Positions 24,472-35,499 of a stretch of 64,000 bases of DNA are shown piece by piece. The stretch is from NCBI GenBank assembly GCA_021234535.1, contig CM037836.1, positions 31,188,769-31,252,768 on the forward strand, written 5' to 3'. Position numbers and translations under genes: made by a program. The DNA comes from Stichopus chloronotus. Lineage: Eukaryota > Echinodermata > Holothuroidea > Aspidochirotida > Stichopodidae. Numbering within the stretch: the first letter of the stretch is position 1; the number at the start of each line of letters is the position of its first letter. The notes under the pieces were generated by a model that saw only the letters and a list, made by a program, of their open reading frames with translations, ran no database searches and was not told the DNA's origin.

Positions 24472-24751
24472 TCAGAGGTGTGCTATGACGGTGTCGGATG
24501 TTTCACAGACGACACCTTCTGTTCCGACAACAATTTCCCGCCATGGAACCCCGCTGACATCAACACACAGTTTTTCCTATACACCCGAAACAACCTTGTC
24601 AAGCTACGATCAACTTTACCGTCAGGATGCATCCAGCATAGCGACCTCTAACTTCGAGGGTTACCGGGAGACGAAATTTATCATCCACGGCTACACCGAT
24701 ACAATATTCAGTGAAGAATTTCTGAATATAAAAGATTTACTGTTGCAGAAG
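24472..24751 (+). CDS. Lipase exon A (N-terminal half of hydrolase)
   Basis: Encodes the CYDGVGCF start of the mature enzyme, PWNPADINTQFFLYTRNN, then after a one-base shift near 24595-24600 SSYDQLYRQDASS and KFIIHGYTD. The donor is CAGAAG followed by GTATGT (phase 0). The left border is uncertain: AG dinucleotides at 24461-24462 and 24474-24475 are possible acceptors but lack a good pyrimidine tract, perhaps because the mobile-element insertion ends here. Confidence 0.8.
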
Positions 24752-24763
24752 GTATGTTTACAT

Positions 24764-24786
24764 TTTTTTTTTGGGGGGGGGGGGGT
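24764..24786. repeat. T-run followed by G-run
   Basis: About 10 T then about 12 G just inside the first lipase intron. Such homopolymers are prone to length error in sequencing. Confidence 0.9.
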
Positions 24787-25460
24787 TCTGGGAAGCAGTT
24801 AACTTTGGTGCCCAGCGTGATAAATAAGGAGATTATACAAAGTGCGTAAAAGTGCGTTCATTAATTACGACTATATGGTTAGTCTGCCAAGTGATAAAAA
24901 ATGATGGTCTTGCATAAACAAATACAATAACTTAATGTAATATACCAGATAAAGGACAGGACTAAAAAACTATTTTTTTAACTACTTTGCTAAGTTTTAA
25001 TTCTCCATTGTGACTATCGCTATGCCAGCAAAACAACCATGCAGGTATTTGGACGGTATTTAGTGTTTCATTCTAATTTTATTACATTCGAATTACAATA
25101 ATGATAATAATAATAGAACGGGTGGCATTTACCTCCGTTCATGCTAGAGCACATATTATTGGTGAAGCCAGGGGAGCGATTGTTTGTTAGCTCCCCTTCA
25201 TAGGGTCCAAAAGAGGACTACAAAGAACTGAAAAGAAAAATACTAATAGATTACAGGTAAGAGAGAGGACGATTTTTTAATGCCCTAAGCATGCACCACA
25301 TTATCTTTCCTTCTGGACGACGTGTTGTCCGGACCCAGCTTGGAATCCTTCTGCTGCTCCTTGACCCCAAACACTCTCGTTATAAGATTTATCTATTAAT
25401 CTAAAGTCAAATTTTGACTAACCCCCTAGTAATAATTTACCCTCACATTTTTACCCCCAG

Positions 25461-25691
25461 GGGGATTACAATGTTATCATGGTGGACTGGGCAAATGGAG
25501 CAGACAGTCCTGTACGATAAAGCCCGGCAAAATATTCGAGTGGTTGGTAAAGAGCTGGCATTACTCACAGATGTTCTAAATTCTCAGTTTGGGGCAGCGT
25601 ATGACAAGATGCACTTAATGGGCCACAGTCTGGGTGCCCACACGGCAGGGCTACGCTGGAGCGGAACAAGGAAAATATGGTAGAATTACAG
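25461..25691 (+). CDS. Lipase exon B (nucleophile elbow)
   Basis: The acceptor is TTTTTACCCCCAG; the exon starts GDYNVIMVDWANGADSP in phase with exon A. After a frame break near 25509 it continues YDKARQNIRVVGKEL to GHSLGAHTAG (25621 onward). A one-base insertion in a G run (25648-25650) then shifts to YAGAEQGKYGRIT. The donor is ACAG then GTAAAT (phase 1). The length of 231 agrees with the flanking phases only if net indels are -1 or +2, which supports real indels within an otherwise normal exon. Confidence 0.85.
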
Positions 25692-25879
25692 GTAAATACA
25701 TACAATTAAAGAAATGGTACTCTATGAACTTAAGTATATTTTCTTTGCACTAACAATGATTTTGCTACTTTCTCTTACTTCTCGGAACATACAACAACAA
25801 AACATGTGGACAAATTTCATGTTTTTATAGCAAGTGTGTCTCAGCCTTACCACACAGTAGCAAAATGCATAGAGGGCAA

Positions 25880-26090
25880 TGTTACGTCCCATTTTGTAAC
25901 AATTGACCAAAATGTAACAACTTGGTCCAAAATGTAACAATTTTCTGCGACACCTTCTCTTCACCTTCTGGGAAGAAAATTGTTACATTTTGCACCAACC
26001 TGAAAAGATGTTACATTTTGGGCAATAAATTGTTACGTTTTGGACCAAGTTGTCACTTTTTGGTCAATTGTTACAAAATGGGACGTAACA
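25880..26090. mobile_element. 211-bp MITE with long inverted repeats, 5-bp target duplication
   Basis: The ends are TGTTACGTCCC and GGGACGTAACA, perfect inverses, and the inverted repeats extend imperfectly about 60 bp inward. GGCAA is duplicated on both sides (25875-25879 and 26091-26095), a clean insertion footprint. Inside, the word TGTTACATTTTG recurs several times in both orientations, so the element can fold almost end to end. It has no coding capacity. A 5-bp duplication excludes the commonest superfamilies (TA, TTAA or 8-bp users); I cannot name its source. It lies in the second lipase intron. Confidence 0.85.
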
Positions 26091-26534
26091 GGCAATGATT
26101 TGCAGTGTGATGCGAATTTAGGCTCTCTGATTGGGAACCCTAATCGTAATAAATGAATAGCGACCTCTGTAGTAATTGCCTGTAACAAATGAATTTAGTA
26201 CATGCTGCACAAGACGAAAAAAAGCTAATACTGTTTGTGCCTGCAGCAAACACAAGTTAGATCATTGTCTTTTTTGTCTTGCATGTTCTAATTGCATACA
26301 GATTGAGAGTAATTATGTAAATTTGCCACGTTTATAGGATGACCGACCAACAGTCAACCGACAACTGCGTTCTATAGACTACAAGTGGATGACTGTTCGA
26401 AGTAATAAACCGACACGAAATGCAAGGGTCATCTTATGACATTGATTTTGGTTGCAGTCATTTTGACTCTCAATACAATAAACAAGACTTACAGAAAAAG
26501 CTTAGATTCTTAGATTATTTTCTTTTTCTTCAGG

Positions 26535-26708
26535 GCTAGTGTATACTGAGAACCAATCAAGGCAAGTGTACACTGGCAACCAGTCAAGGCTAGTATATAC
26601 TGGTAACTAATCAACGGTAGTGTACATTATTAACCAGTTAGGTTCAGTGTATACTGGTAACCAATCAAGGGTAGTGTACACTGTAATCAGTCAGGACCAG
26701 TGTATACT
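26535..26708 (+). repeat. ~27-bp tandem repeat, about 6.5 units
   Basis: Units of the form CTAGTGTATACTGGTAACC followed by A(A/G)TCAAGG, 25-28 bp each and moderately diverged, in the second lipase intron directly before the palindromic array. Confidence 0.9.
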
Positions 26709-26935
26709 GTATCAATAATTGTCAATTATTGATACATTATGCACTATCCCTATCTGCATGTATACCGTATACCGTTTCAATAATTGTCAATTATTGGTAC
26801 ATTATACACTATCCCTATCTGCATATATACCGTATACTGTATCAATAATTGTCAATTATTGATACAATGTACACCATCCCTATCTGCATGTATACTGTTT
26901 CAATAATTGTCAATTATTGGTACATTAAACACTAT
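26709..26935 (+). repeat. Tandem array of four palindromes, 65/65/58-bp spacing
   Basis: Palindromes at 26709-26735, 26774-26800, 26839-26865 and 26897-26923 share the core CAATAATTG-T-CAATTATTG. Copies 1 and 3 are perfect over 13-nt arms (GTATC outer ends). Copies 2 and 4 carry GTTTC/GGTAC ends, so the array alternates A-B-A-B, a dimeric higher-order unit. The linkers are similar (ACTATCCCTATCTGCATG). Confidence 0.92.
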
Positions 26936-27207
26936 CCCTAACTGCATGGGTTAGTGTCAGTGAATTACTGTACTTACATTTGGTTTACCGACAAGACAAC
27001 GGAAGACCTTTAACTAGTCTAATATGTAAACAACCATAAAAGTCACTCATGCTACGAAAGGGGTGTTATCGTGTATTAACTTCAAGCCATACCAAACAAA
27101 AATAACTTAAAGCCATACCATACCATTCATAAGAGAACGAGGAAACATATATTGAAGATTACTGAACGCCGACCGGACCTGCTTTTTTTTATATTTCTAT
27201 CTAATAG

Positions 27208-27344
27208 GATTAGACGCTGCTGGACCAGGATTCCGTGACGTTCTAGATACGTGTAAACTGGATCCCTCGGACGCGCTCTTCGTAGATTGCATACACACAG
27301 ACGGGGACGTACTTCTCTTGGGTGGATTCGGAATACTTGAGCCG
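27208..27344 (+). CDS. Lipase exon C (catalytic Asp)
   Basis: The acceptor is TATCTAATAG and the donor GCCG then GTAAGA. The frame is intact: LDAAGPGFRDVLDTCKLDPS, then ALFVDCIHTDG and GGFGILEP. The catalytic Asp codon is 27213-27215. It joins exon B in phase 1 to give the ITG-LD signature. Confidence 0.9.
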
Positions 27345-28020
27345 GTAAGATTTAGAAAGGACATACAGGATCGATGAGAAACATAACATGATTGACGGGG
27401 AGGAGGAGGAGGAGGGGGGAGTAGTGTGGCGTGTTTGGGTATCTTCAACTGAAAGACCCCAACCACCCCTTTCAAATTAGTTTTGAAAATACTCAATGGT
27501 GTTGTTGGGTTATCGTATACTTCCCTCTCTGCCATATTACAATGTTTTTTATCGCATATCTCACCGTTTTGAAACAGCTAGCTTTGAGGCCCAGCCATGT
27601 AATATATTTTTAATACTGTCACACATTTCTATAATAATGAGACAGAAATGGAATGTCATTCTGAGAGGATTAATGCTTGTCTAAAGCTGGATGTAGTTTA
27701 AGTTGTGCATTTCGGGCAACTGAGTTAAATAAGCTATGAATAAAATCCAGAGTTTAGGGGTGCTGGAATCGGAAGATGAGTGTATTCAAGTTATAATGAG
27801 TGTAATATGATTATATAAATCATTGATGAAAACAGATGCTATGTAAATAAATCATTATCTAATCCCACGTTCAGAGAAAAAAAAACTGATGCAGCAGATC
27901 CGTTTTGAATATGTAAGAACATGTTGGAATAAACAAAAAATAAGGAGGTTCGCCCTAACCTGTGACATATAAGCTTATGCCTAAAAGAAAAAAATCCTCA
28001 GTTTGCATCATTTATTTTAG

Positions 28021-28311
28021 CTTGGTCACGTGGACGTGTACCCTAATGGCGGGAAGGACATGCCAGGCTGCTTGGTGAATCCAGTATGTGACCATTCTAG
28101 AGTTCTCGATTACTTTGCGGAGAGTATTACCAGCGAGTCTTGTTCGTTCACTGCCTACCCGTGCGATAGCTGGAATGACTTCCGACGGCAAATCTGTCCC
28201 CGAAGCTGTGATGAAGGTCAATGCACTGTAATGGGGTTCAACGCTGACCAAAATTCTGCCAGGGGGATTTTCTTCCTCGAGACAAATGCAAGATCACCAT
28301 ACTGTGTTTAA
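28021..28311 (+). CDS. Lipase exon D (lid, catalytic His, stop)
   Basis: The acceptor is TTTATTTTAG. The frame is intact for 96 codons: LGHVDVYPNGGKDMPGC, a five-residue lid, CDHSRVLDYFAESI with the catalytic His at 28093-28095, a cysteine-rich FTAYPCDSW...CPRSCDEGQC section, and the end LETNARSPYCV, then TAA. No PLAT-like sequence follows. The nearest AATAAA I saw is at 29003-29008. Confidence 0.92.
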   Translation, partial: LGHVDVYPNGGKDMPGCLVNPVCDHSRVLDYFAESITSESCSFTAYPCDSWNDFRRQICPRSCDEGQCTVMGFNADQNSARGIFFLETNARSPYCV

Positions 28312-31300
28312 CTTCACCATGCTGTGCTTAGCTTCACTACATTGTGTGCTTGCATCTCAATCATGTGATCATTAATATAAGCCATTGAAATTCAGAGCAC
28401 TCACATCGAATCTTCTATTTAAAGAAATTACCAAACACAGAGCCAACTTACCAGAGTCCTTACGTTTTACCCCTTGCCGGTTAATAAGATTTTGAGCAAT
28501 GATATGACACATGATACACTACTTTAAAATGACAGTCAAGCCAATGTCCATGCACTTGTAAAAGTGTAAGTGTGTGCACGTATATTATGTTGAAGTCATG
28601 TATGTCTTTGTGTCGGTATGTGTGTCTGTAAAGCTGAATGGGTTTGTATGTGTAGTTTTGTACATCGTTATGTATGTAGTATTTGTTAACGTGGGTGTAA
28701 ATGGGTAGCCTATGTCTCTTCTTCTCGGCATTAGTAGGACTCAATTGATGTAGACGTTGACTTGAAAATAAGGTTACAGTTCCAATGAGTCTTCGGCCTT
28801 CCTAACAAGTCCACTCCTACCTACCTACTGTTACACAGATACTCGGTAGACACACACACTTTTCCAAAACAGTTTTCAACCTGAATTGGTGATGCAGAGT
28901 GCTTGTTGACTTTCAGAGAGAATCCAGTGTAGCTGACGAACCTCACTGAATTAGTGACCCTCTCTTTATCCACCACGGCACATTAGAAACTATGTTACAT
29001 TTAATAAAGGTAGAATGAGCATACGAGAGTGTTAGGTTACATTGATACGCGACCTAGCAAGACAGTCAGCGACATGTTCTGACGTCATCAAACCACTAAT
29101 AAGACCAACCACCACCCCCCCCCCCGAAAAAAAAAATGGATGAGAGAGATTTTTCAATCAATAAAACATATCGTGACTGTCTTCCCTCCATTTATCGTCA
29201 AACGGTAAGAACTATACGGTCGATACGTGCTTGGAAATTATCCACTTTGATCTAGGACTGCTCTGCCTTGTTTCAAGTCTATGTGAACGAAACTGAACTC
29301 AAATTAGTCCTCTTCAGCTTGAAAGAAACAGCTTGACAGAAACATCAACGATTCACCGAGGAGCAAAGTGGAATGACTAACATGCCGCAGTTCCACGTTA
29401 AACGAGTCAAGCTGAAGCAATGTACGTGGTAGAAGCTATTCAACGCACACTACATACACTGCATATATTATTTTACTAACGTTTGAGGACTTAGTTTGAG
29501 GACTTAGGATATTTGGGGGTTTCTTTTCTTCTTCTTTTTTCTTTTCTTTCTCCTAGGCTAAATGCGTCACTACAGAATGACCATGTGACATTCATTCTAA
29601 AGGGTCGTCGTTCATTTAAAATGGTTTAATGTTTGAAAGTTATAATTTAGTGAATATCTATTTTGTCAAGGGAATCTGCCCGTTCAAGTTCTTTGTCCTT
29701 TTTAACCTTTTTACTAAAGTGAAAAAAATAATCACACGTCAATGTTACAAGAATGATCTGGCAGACAGGTCAGCATTAATGTCATACCTCCCAACCGGAA
29801 TTACACTTCTTAATGTCCACCATAAGTCAATGTTGCTAGTAGTACCATATTTTTCGCAAAACAGAGGAGTTAAGCAGATCAAGACAGAAGGGTTTTTTTT
29901 ATAATTTTGATGGTTCTCCATAAGGAGGCATCATTTAACTCCTTGCTCAGCATTACATAGCCAAAGCTAACAATAATATAAATAAGCACACATTAGCCAT
30001 TGATCATGTGACTCAGCTAAGAGCAAACAGAATACTCCAACTCCAGCTCTACCGCGCAGTAACTCCTCAAATTTGAAGTCAAAGATTCGGTGAGACCTTT
30101 TGGAGAACTATGCAGGGTGCATGGTGAAAGGAAACGTTTATGCAAAATCTATGGGCTAAATCCAAACTTTCTATCTCGGAATGGCTCTGCGAATTCAAAC
30201 TCAAAAGTTGTTTGTAAAGCCCACAGAAGCTTCTAAGGAAGAAAAAAAAAGAACCTTATTGTTGAGTGATATTCTGCAAGTGTTTCAGGATTTCATCAAC
30301 GTCACAACCTTTTATTTGTAATCTCTCTTCAAACCAACACCATCTTCACTTACTGTGGATTACTGTAAGTGCTAGTTGGAGTTAAAATCATTTCAGTTTA
30401 CAATTCACTAGTTCCACCCCCTTATAAGCTCTTAGTTTTAGATCTCATGATGTAGCAACAACAACAACAACAAAAAAAAGCACATGACCTAGGCCTAAAT
30501 CAGAAAGGTTCATGTCATTTTTTTTTCATTTCGCAGAAACAATTGAGATTGGTAGATTTTTTGCAAATTATAAATCTATCACGCATTGTCACATATATAT
30601 TGTATTGTAAAATGGCATTCTGCTGATAAGCAAATCTAAAACACTGGTTACGGTATTAGCAAATATACCTGATTCCAACAATTCTCACAAAAATAGGTTG
30701 AATACCTTGATCTATCTTGGAACGTTATTTGTATGAACATGTTAATAAACCATCCTGTAATGTTAGGATGCATGCTACTCTGAAAGTCCTAATTAAAACT
30801 AAATCTCCTGTAAAATTTCAGTCTGCAGATGCTAAGGACCAGAACGAGTAACACATTCGATTATTATTGCCTTCGCAAGGGTTTTCGTCATGTATATAGT
30901 CAGGCAGTTTAGATGTAGTGTCAATAGACAGTCGGGCTTTCCTATACAAAGGATATTTGATGATGCTTAACTCATTCAAGGTAAAAAACGAGTTCTACTG
31001 TAAGAGAAAAGTGCAATGTTGTTGTGGGAGTCTCAAATCAAAGTAACCTCACTAGAAGAAGAAGGGTAAATATCAAAAGAGGAAAAAATGTATTCCTTCT
31101 AAGTAAAGACCAATTTTTACTATTGCCTCTGGAAACCTTTTGTGTTCGATGATTGATATAAACCTTCTAGGAGAGTTCTACATAAATGTCAATTCCCTCA
31201 CAGCTAGGTTTTACCGCGTTTACTCATTTTGATCTGGCTGTATTACATCTTGACAGAAAATTGGAAGACTGTCTGTCTAGCTTTTAAGCTAGGACAGCCT

Positions 31301-31708
31301 GCATAATAAAATTCTGTGTTCGCACACAGGGTAATACTTGCAGTAATAATTGCAGTTGCACATAGCCGTAGTATTTGCATTTAAACAAATCACAAGTTAT
31401 AACAGAAGATTCATTGAAATAGTGTTCATTTTTAAGTCATAGATATGATAATTAAATTTTAGTTGCTAATGTGCTTCGATACGTCATACATCTTAGTACA
31501 AACAGCAGTGAAAATTTTGCATAGGTTTTTGTATGACTTGAAGCTTTGAATTCAGTTGTGATAATTATCACTTTACCTTAAGAATCACTATTAGTAACTT
31601 GAGTGTTAAACCATAATCAAGCACGGTGTGCTGTAGACGATTGCCGATAATACCATCAAACTATTTAAAAGTACTTTAATTCTTTATTTAAACATGACAG
31701 GAACAGCT
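28312..31708. other. Gene-free stretch after the lipase gene
   Basis: No supported exon. A TATGT/TGTGTC-rich segment (about 28565-28690), a C-run then A-run (about 29112-29136), a pyrimidine tract (about 29518-29555) and a short (CAA)n tract (about 30459-30470) are the only notable features. Confidence 0.45.
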
Positions 31709-32781
31709 TAACCAAATATAGACCGCTGAATACCCCAGTAACCAAATTGATCACTCTATAATACAGTAACGGTTTAAAGACCACTGAATAACTTAGCAAC
31801 TAAATTGAGCACTAGATAATCAGATACCAAAGATAGCGTTAAATAACACAGTAACCAAATAGATCGCTGGATAATACAGTAAAAGATGTTGATTAAATGG
31901 TAACCGTACTGTACAACACAGTCACCAAAGAGAGCGCCAATCTGGGTAACACAGTAACCATGCAAATATAGAGCACGTGATAACACAGTAACCAAATATG
32001 AAACTGGTCTATACGATTACCAAATAGTGCACAGGATAACATACTAAAACAGCACTAGAAAAACAGTTGTCAAATTGACCATTCACTCACACAGAATACA
32101 CAACTGGATATGACAGTAACCATATAGGCATTGAATAACAAAGTAACCAAATAAATCACTGAATAACACGTAGTTAACTATTGGAGCATTAGCAAATGCA
32201 GTAACCAAATAGGACACTGGATTACACGATAACCGAAGAATCACTGGATTAAACGATAACCGAATAGAACACTGATTACACTGTAACGGAATAGAGCACT
32301 GGATTACGCAACAACCAAATAGAGCACCAGTCTGGATAACTCAGTAACCACATAGAGCACTAGCCTGGAAAACGCAGAAACCAAATAGACTGCACCAGTC
32401 TGGGTAACTCAGCAACCAAATAGAGCACCAGTCTGGATAACTCAGTAACCACATAGAGCACTAGCCTGGAAAACGCAGAAACCAAGTAGACTTCACCAGT
32501 CTGGGTAACTCAGCAACCAAATAGAGCACCAGTCTGGATAACTCAGTAACCACATAGAGCACTAGCCTGGAAAACGCAGAAACCAAGTAGACTTCACCAG
32601 TCTGGGTAACTCAGCAACCAAATAGAGCACCAGTCTGGATAACTCAGCAATCACATAGAGCACCAGCCTGTGTAACTCAGTAACCAAATAGACTGTACCA
32701 GTCTAAGTAACTCAGTAACAAAATAGAGCACCAGCCTAAATAACTTACTAACCAAATAGACAATCAGCCTGGGAATAACAC
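31709..32781 (+). repeat. Minisatellite, ~33-bp unit, about 1.07 kb
   Basis: Roughly 30 units of the form ATAACACAGTAACCAAATAG followed by AGCACTGG. The left half is strongly diverged and the right half homogeneous, the pattern expected when unequal exchange acts mainly inside the array. Minus-strand frames through it are not genes. Confidence 0.93.
32321..32724 (+). repeat. 101-bp higher-order repeat, four copies
   Basis: Copies start at 32321, 32422, 32523 and 32624, exactly 101 bases apart. Each contains three sub-units of 33, 33 and 35 bp with distinct diagnostic words (GTCTGGATAACTC; GCCTGGAAAACGC; ACCAGTCTGGGTAACTC). Copies 1-3 are almost identical; copy 4 is diverged. Confidence 0.93.
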
Positions 32782-33523
32782 ACATCACACTGAGAGCAAA
32801 CAGCACAGGGCAGCAATCACGAGGAGACTTCAGCAGTATAAAGATCATTTGAGTGACTTCTTGGAAACGAAATGAACCGTAGGTGAGAATTTCACAACAT
32901 CTATCATGTATTGGTTACTTCTGCTTAATTGATTACGAAATAAAAGCAGCCTAACCAGTATATTTTAATAAATTTACAGTGTTACACTGATGTACTGCTG
33001 TATTTATTCACAATAAGTATAATTAGCATTGCACTATAATGATAATTACTTGTCATGTACGTTAAACAACAGTATTACAAACAACGAGCCCATGACTGAC
33101 TACCCGAAAACTGGAATGGCAAAACCTTCCTTTCAAAGGAAATAATAAAAAAAAATATGTATGAAAGATCTTGTGACATGACTCTAAACAAGAGCAGACT
33201 TCTTTTAGACGCTGCAGGGTGAAGTCCTGATTGGCAATCTTTTGGAACTTTGTTCATATCTCTTTCATTTTTAGAGATATGTTTGTCAAAGTATGATGAA
33301 AATGCAAATGTCATGACGTATGTGTTGCACACTTTCAGTATCTCTTTTGTTAGGCCTATAGGTTAATATTGTCGTTTAATTATGTTATGACTGAGAATGA
33401 CTAGTAAGTGATATCAATATTTTTAAAGAAGAGGCTAAAAGCTTCCCAAATAAAACCATTGGGGCATATAAAATTCTCAATCGTCTGTGAAAAATAGGTT
33501 AAGTAAACCAAGGATTAAGTATC
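32782..33523. other. Gene-free stretch
   Basis: Nothing recognisable; only short frames. Confidence 0.45.
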
Positions 33524-34302
33524 CAGTGGCCTAGGCAGACTTTTTCATTTGGGGCACTGAGGGGGGAGGGGAATGGTTGAAGTGGGGGGCAAGCAGTAAT
33601 GACACTATCTAAGCGGAGCACCACCATCGGTTGACGCGTAGCGAAAAGAGAAAGTGTTTGGATAAACATGCCTCTCAGATTGCAGGAAATGGCACTTTAC
33701 AGTCCCTCTGATGTTGTGAGTTGTAGCTAATATTTTCTTTTTATTGAACACAAGTTCGGAACTTACATTTCCACTATACGAATGGTGTGGAAGGGATGAT
33801 TCGAGAATTCCATAGGTTTATAATTTACTGATGGATATCAACATGTAATCATTACTTATGGTGCATGCCAAAGAGGGAACTACTAGCGTTTTAGTGTAGG
33901 CTGGTCGTAAAGGTTCACGTTCACCACTACATCACTGCGTTGCACGTCCCTCATGTTTATTACACAATTTGACGGTCAGTCTTTGGCTGTATTGTACCTG
34001 TGGCCTACGATGCCTGTAAACTGTGTATGACCTAACTTGTTTAATTCATCGTTAACGTGCCAACAAAGCCTATTTATTTGCTCATAATTTTATGGTTCAT
34101 TGCTTTTTCAGTAACAAACATTTTGCTTTCACGTAAAAAATCCGTAACAAATCCATACTTTCAATGACATTTTGAAAAGTTCTTGTCTTAGACAAATTTT
34201 GGCCTAATACTTGTTTACCTTCGAATTTCATTGAGGGGGGTGCAAGTGGGGGGAGTCATTTGACAGGGGGAATAGGCCCCCTCCCCCCTGGTTACGTCGC
34301 TG
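33524..34302. mobile_element. Possible decayed hAT-like element
   Basis: The left edge CAGTGGCCTAGGCAG and the inverse of the right edge CAGCGACGTAACCAG agree at about 10 of 15 positions. Both are followed by G-rich tracts (GGGGGGAGGGG), as in many short hAT-like elements starting CAGTGGCGTAGCCAG. The flanking 8-mers do not match convincingly, so insertion is not proven. Confidence 0.35.
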
Positions 34303-35499
34303 GACTTTTCAAAGGAGTAGACGTCATATCTGTGCATAATTAGCCAATGCTTATTCATAATGCAGATGTGAGATAGGAATCCGTCTTTCAAATTGTCAAT
34401 ATTTTGATGGGTTTTGATGAAGTTTGCGGCAACTTTCAACATTTTCAATGGTTACGACAGCTAGAGCTTCAAAATGTCATTTTCATGTCACAGGATCTTC
34501 AAGGGATCATTTTGCAGTATGTATTGATCAGTCTCTTTTCGGGTTTATACTTCATGTAAGCCAACCTCAAACTGATTAGAATAAACATCTGCTAATCTGT
34601 TTCAGTCGAGTATTCATTTTTCCTCTTTTATGAATTAATTATAACGCAATATCTAATTGTGGTCAGACATGGATCACCCATGATCTCATTGTGACCTACA
34701 TCGGAATGAGAACATTTAGAGAACACTGGGGCGTTATGGGAGTACACGGTGAGAGTTTTTCGTTCTCCACGTCCTGGGATGGATGGCCCCAAGTATACAT
34801 ATATCATCAACATCATTGAAAACATAAAATCGAACTAGTTACAGTATATGTGTATTCAGAAGAGTTTGGTTGAACTCCGTACATACAGTACATTGTAGGC
34901 GGTGTATGTGCGTGTAATTTAAATCCAGTATCTTTAATCCGAGAATTGTAAGGAATTGACTAAGCTGAGAGGATTCTCTCTGGAATGGACGTATATGCTT
35001 ATTATCGTATTTGAAGGTCTTCAATGACGCAATGTGCTTTAGAGCCACTCGTATATAGAAGAATCAAATTCAGACAAGTAACCTTGGTAACAAGTTACTA
35101 TAGAAACAGACTGTTGACATTTTGATACAAATTGATTAGCTTTCATAGTTACAGAATCAAACCCAGTACAAACATACCAAATGATTCTGCAACGGGTGAT
35201 TCTACCTGCAAAAATTATGGTTCATTTTTTTTGTTGCCAATCTTGCTTAGAAGGACGAAGGGGTAGGGGTGTATATTGTTACGACTTTTTCATCATATGA
35301 ACAACACGAACCACATGATAGCTGGCTGGAAAAACTTGAGTGATTGATGGGGAAGACCGCACGTACACGCCTCTCCACCATTAGTAAGTTCTGTTCGTTG
35401 CCTCGGTGCCCCTGGCAGTCTTGTGCACGACTCTGCAGTCGGAACCTACAAAGAACACAGAGAAAGATTAAATCAGGAACGAGTTTTCAGTAGATTGCT
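34303..35499. other. Gene-free stretch
   Basis: No supported gene or repeat. Local GC rises from about 35.36 kb toward the ORF that follows. Confidence 0.45.

Larger units (their letters stand above)
24472..28311 (+). pseudogene. Pancreatic-lipase-family gene, three frame breaks (pseudogene or sequence errors)
   Basis: Four exons encode an alpha/beta-hydrolase of the pancreatic lipase family, normally a secreted enzyme cleaving ester bonds of lipids. Seen: the N-terminal SEVCYDGVGCFTDD hallmark, KFIIHGYTD (oxyanion region), nucleophile elbow GHSLG, catalytic Asp in GLDAAGPGF, and catalytic His in CDH. The three introns are canonical GT/AG with phases 0, 1 and 0. There is no PLAT domain: the stop follows ARSPYCV, a usual end for single-domain invertebrate members. 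The lid between the Cys codons at 28069 and 28087 is five residues (LVNPV), against roughly 23 in classical pancreatic lipase; this favours phospholipase A1-like activity. Frame breaks: near 24595-24600, near 25508-25510 (TAA at 25518), and at the GGG run 25648-25650. The signal-peptide exon was not found; a LINE/Penelope block sits directly upstream. Either a young pseudogene or a gene with indel errors in this read-out. Confidence 0.85.

Noticed and set aside
25722..25964. Cysteine-rich minus-strand ORF in the lipase intron
   Set aside because: Runs through the MITE end and intron; repeat-derived.
27197..27535. 112-codon minus-strand ORF
   Set aside because: Antisense shadow of lipase exon C plus intron with a poly-Pro run.
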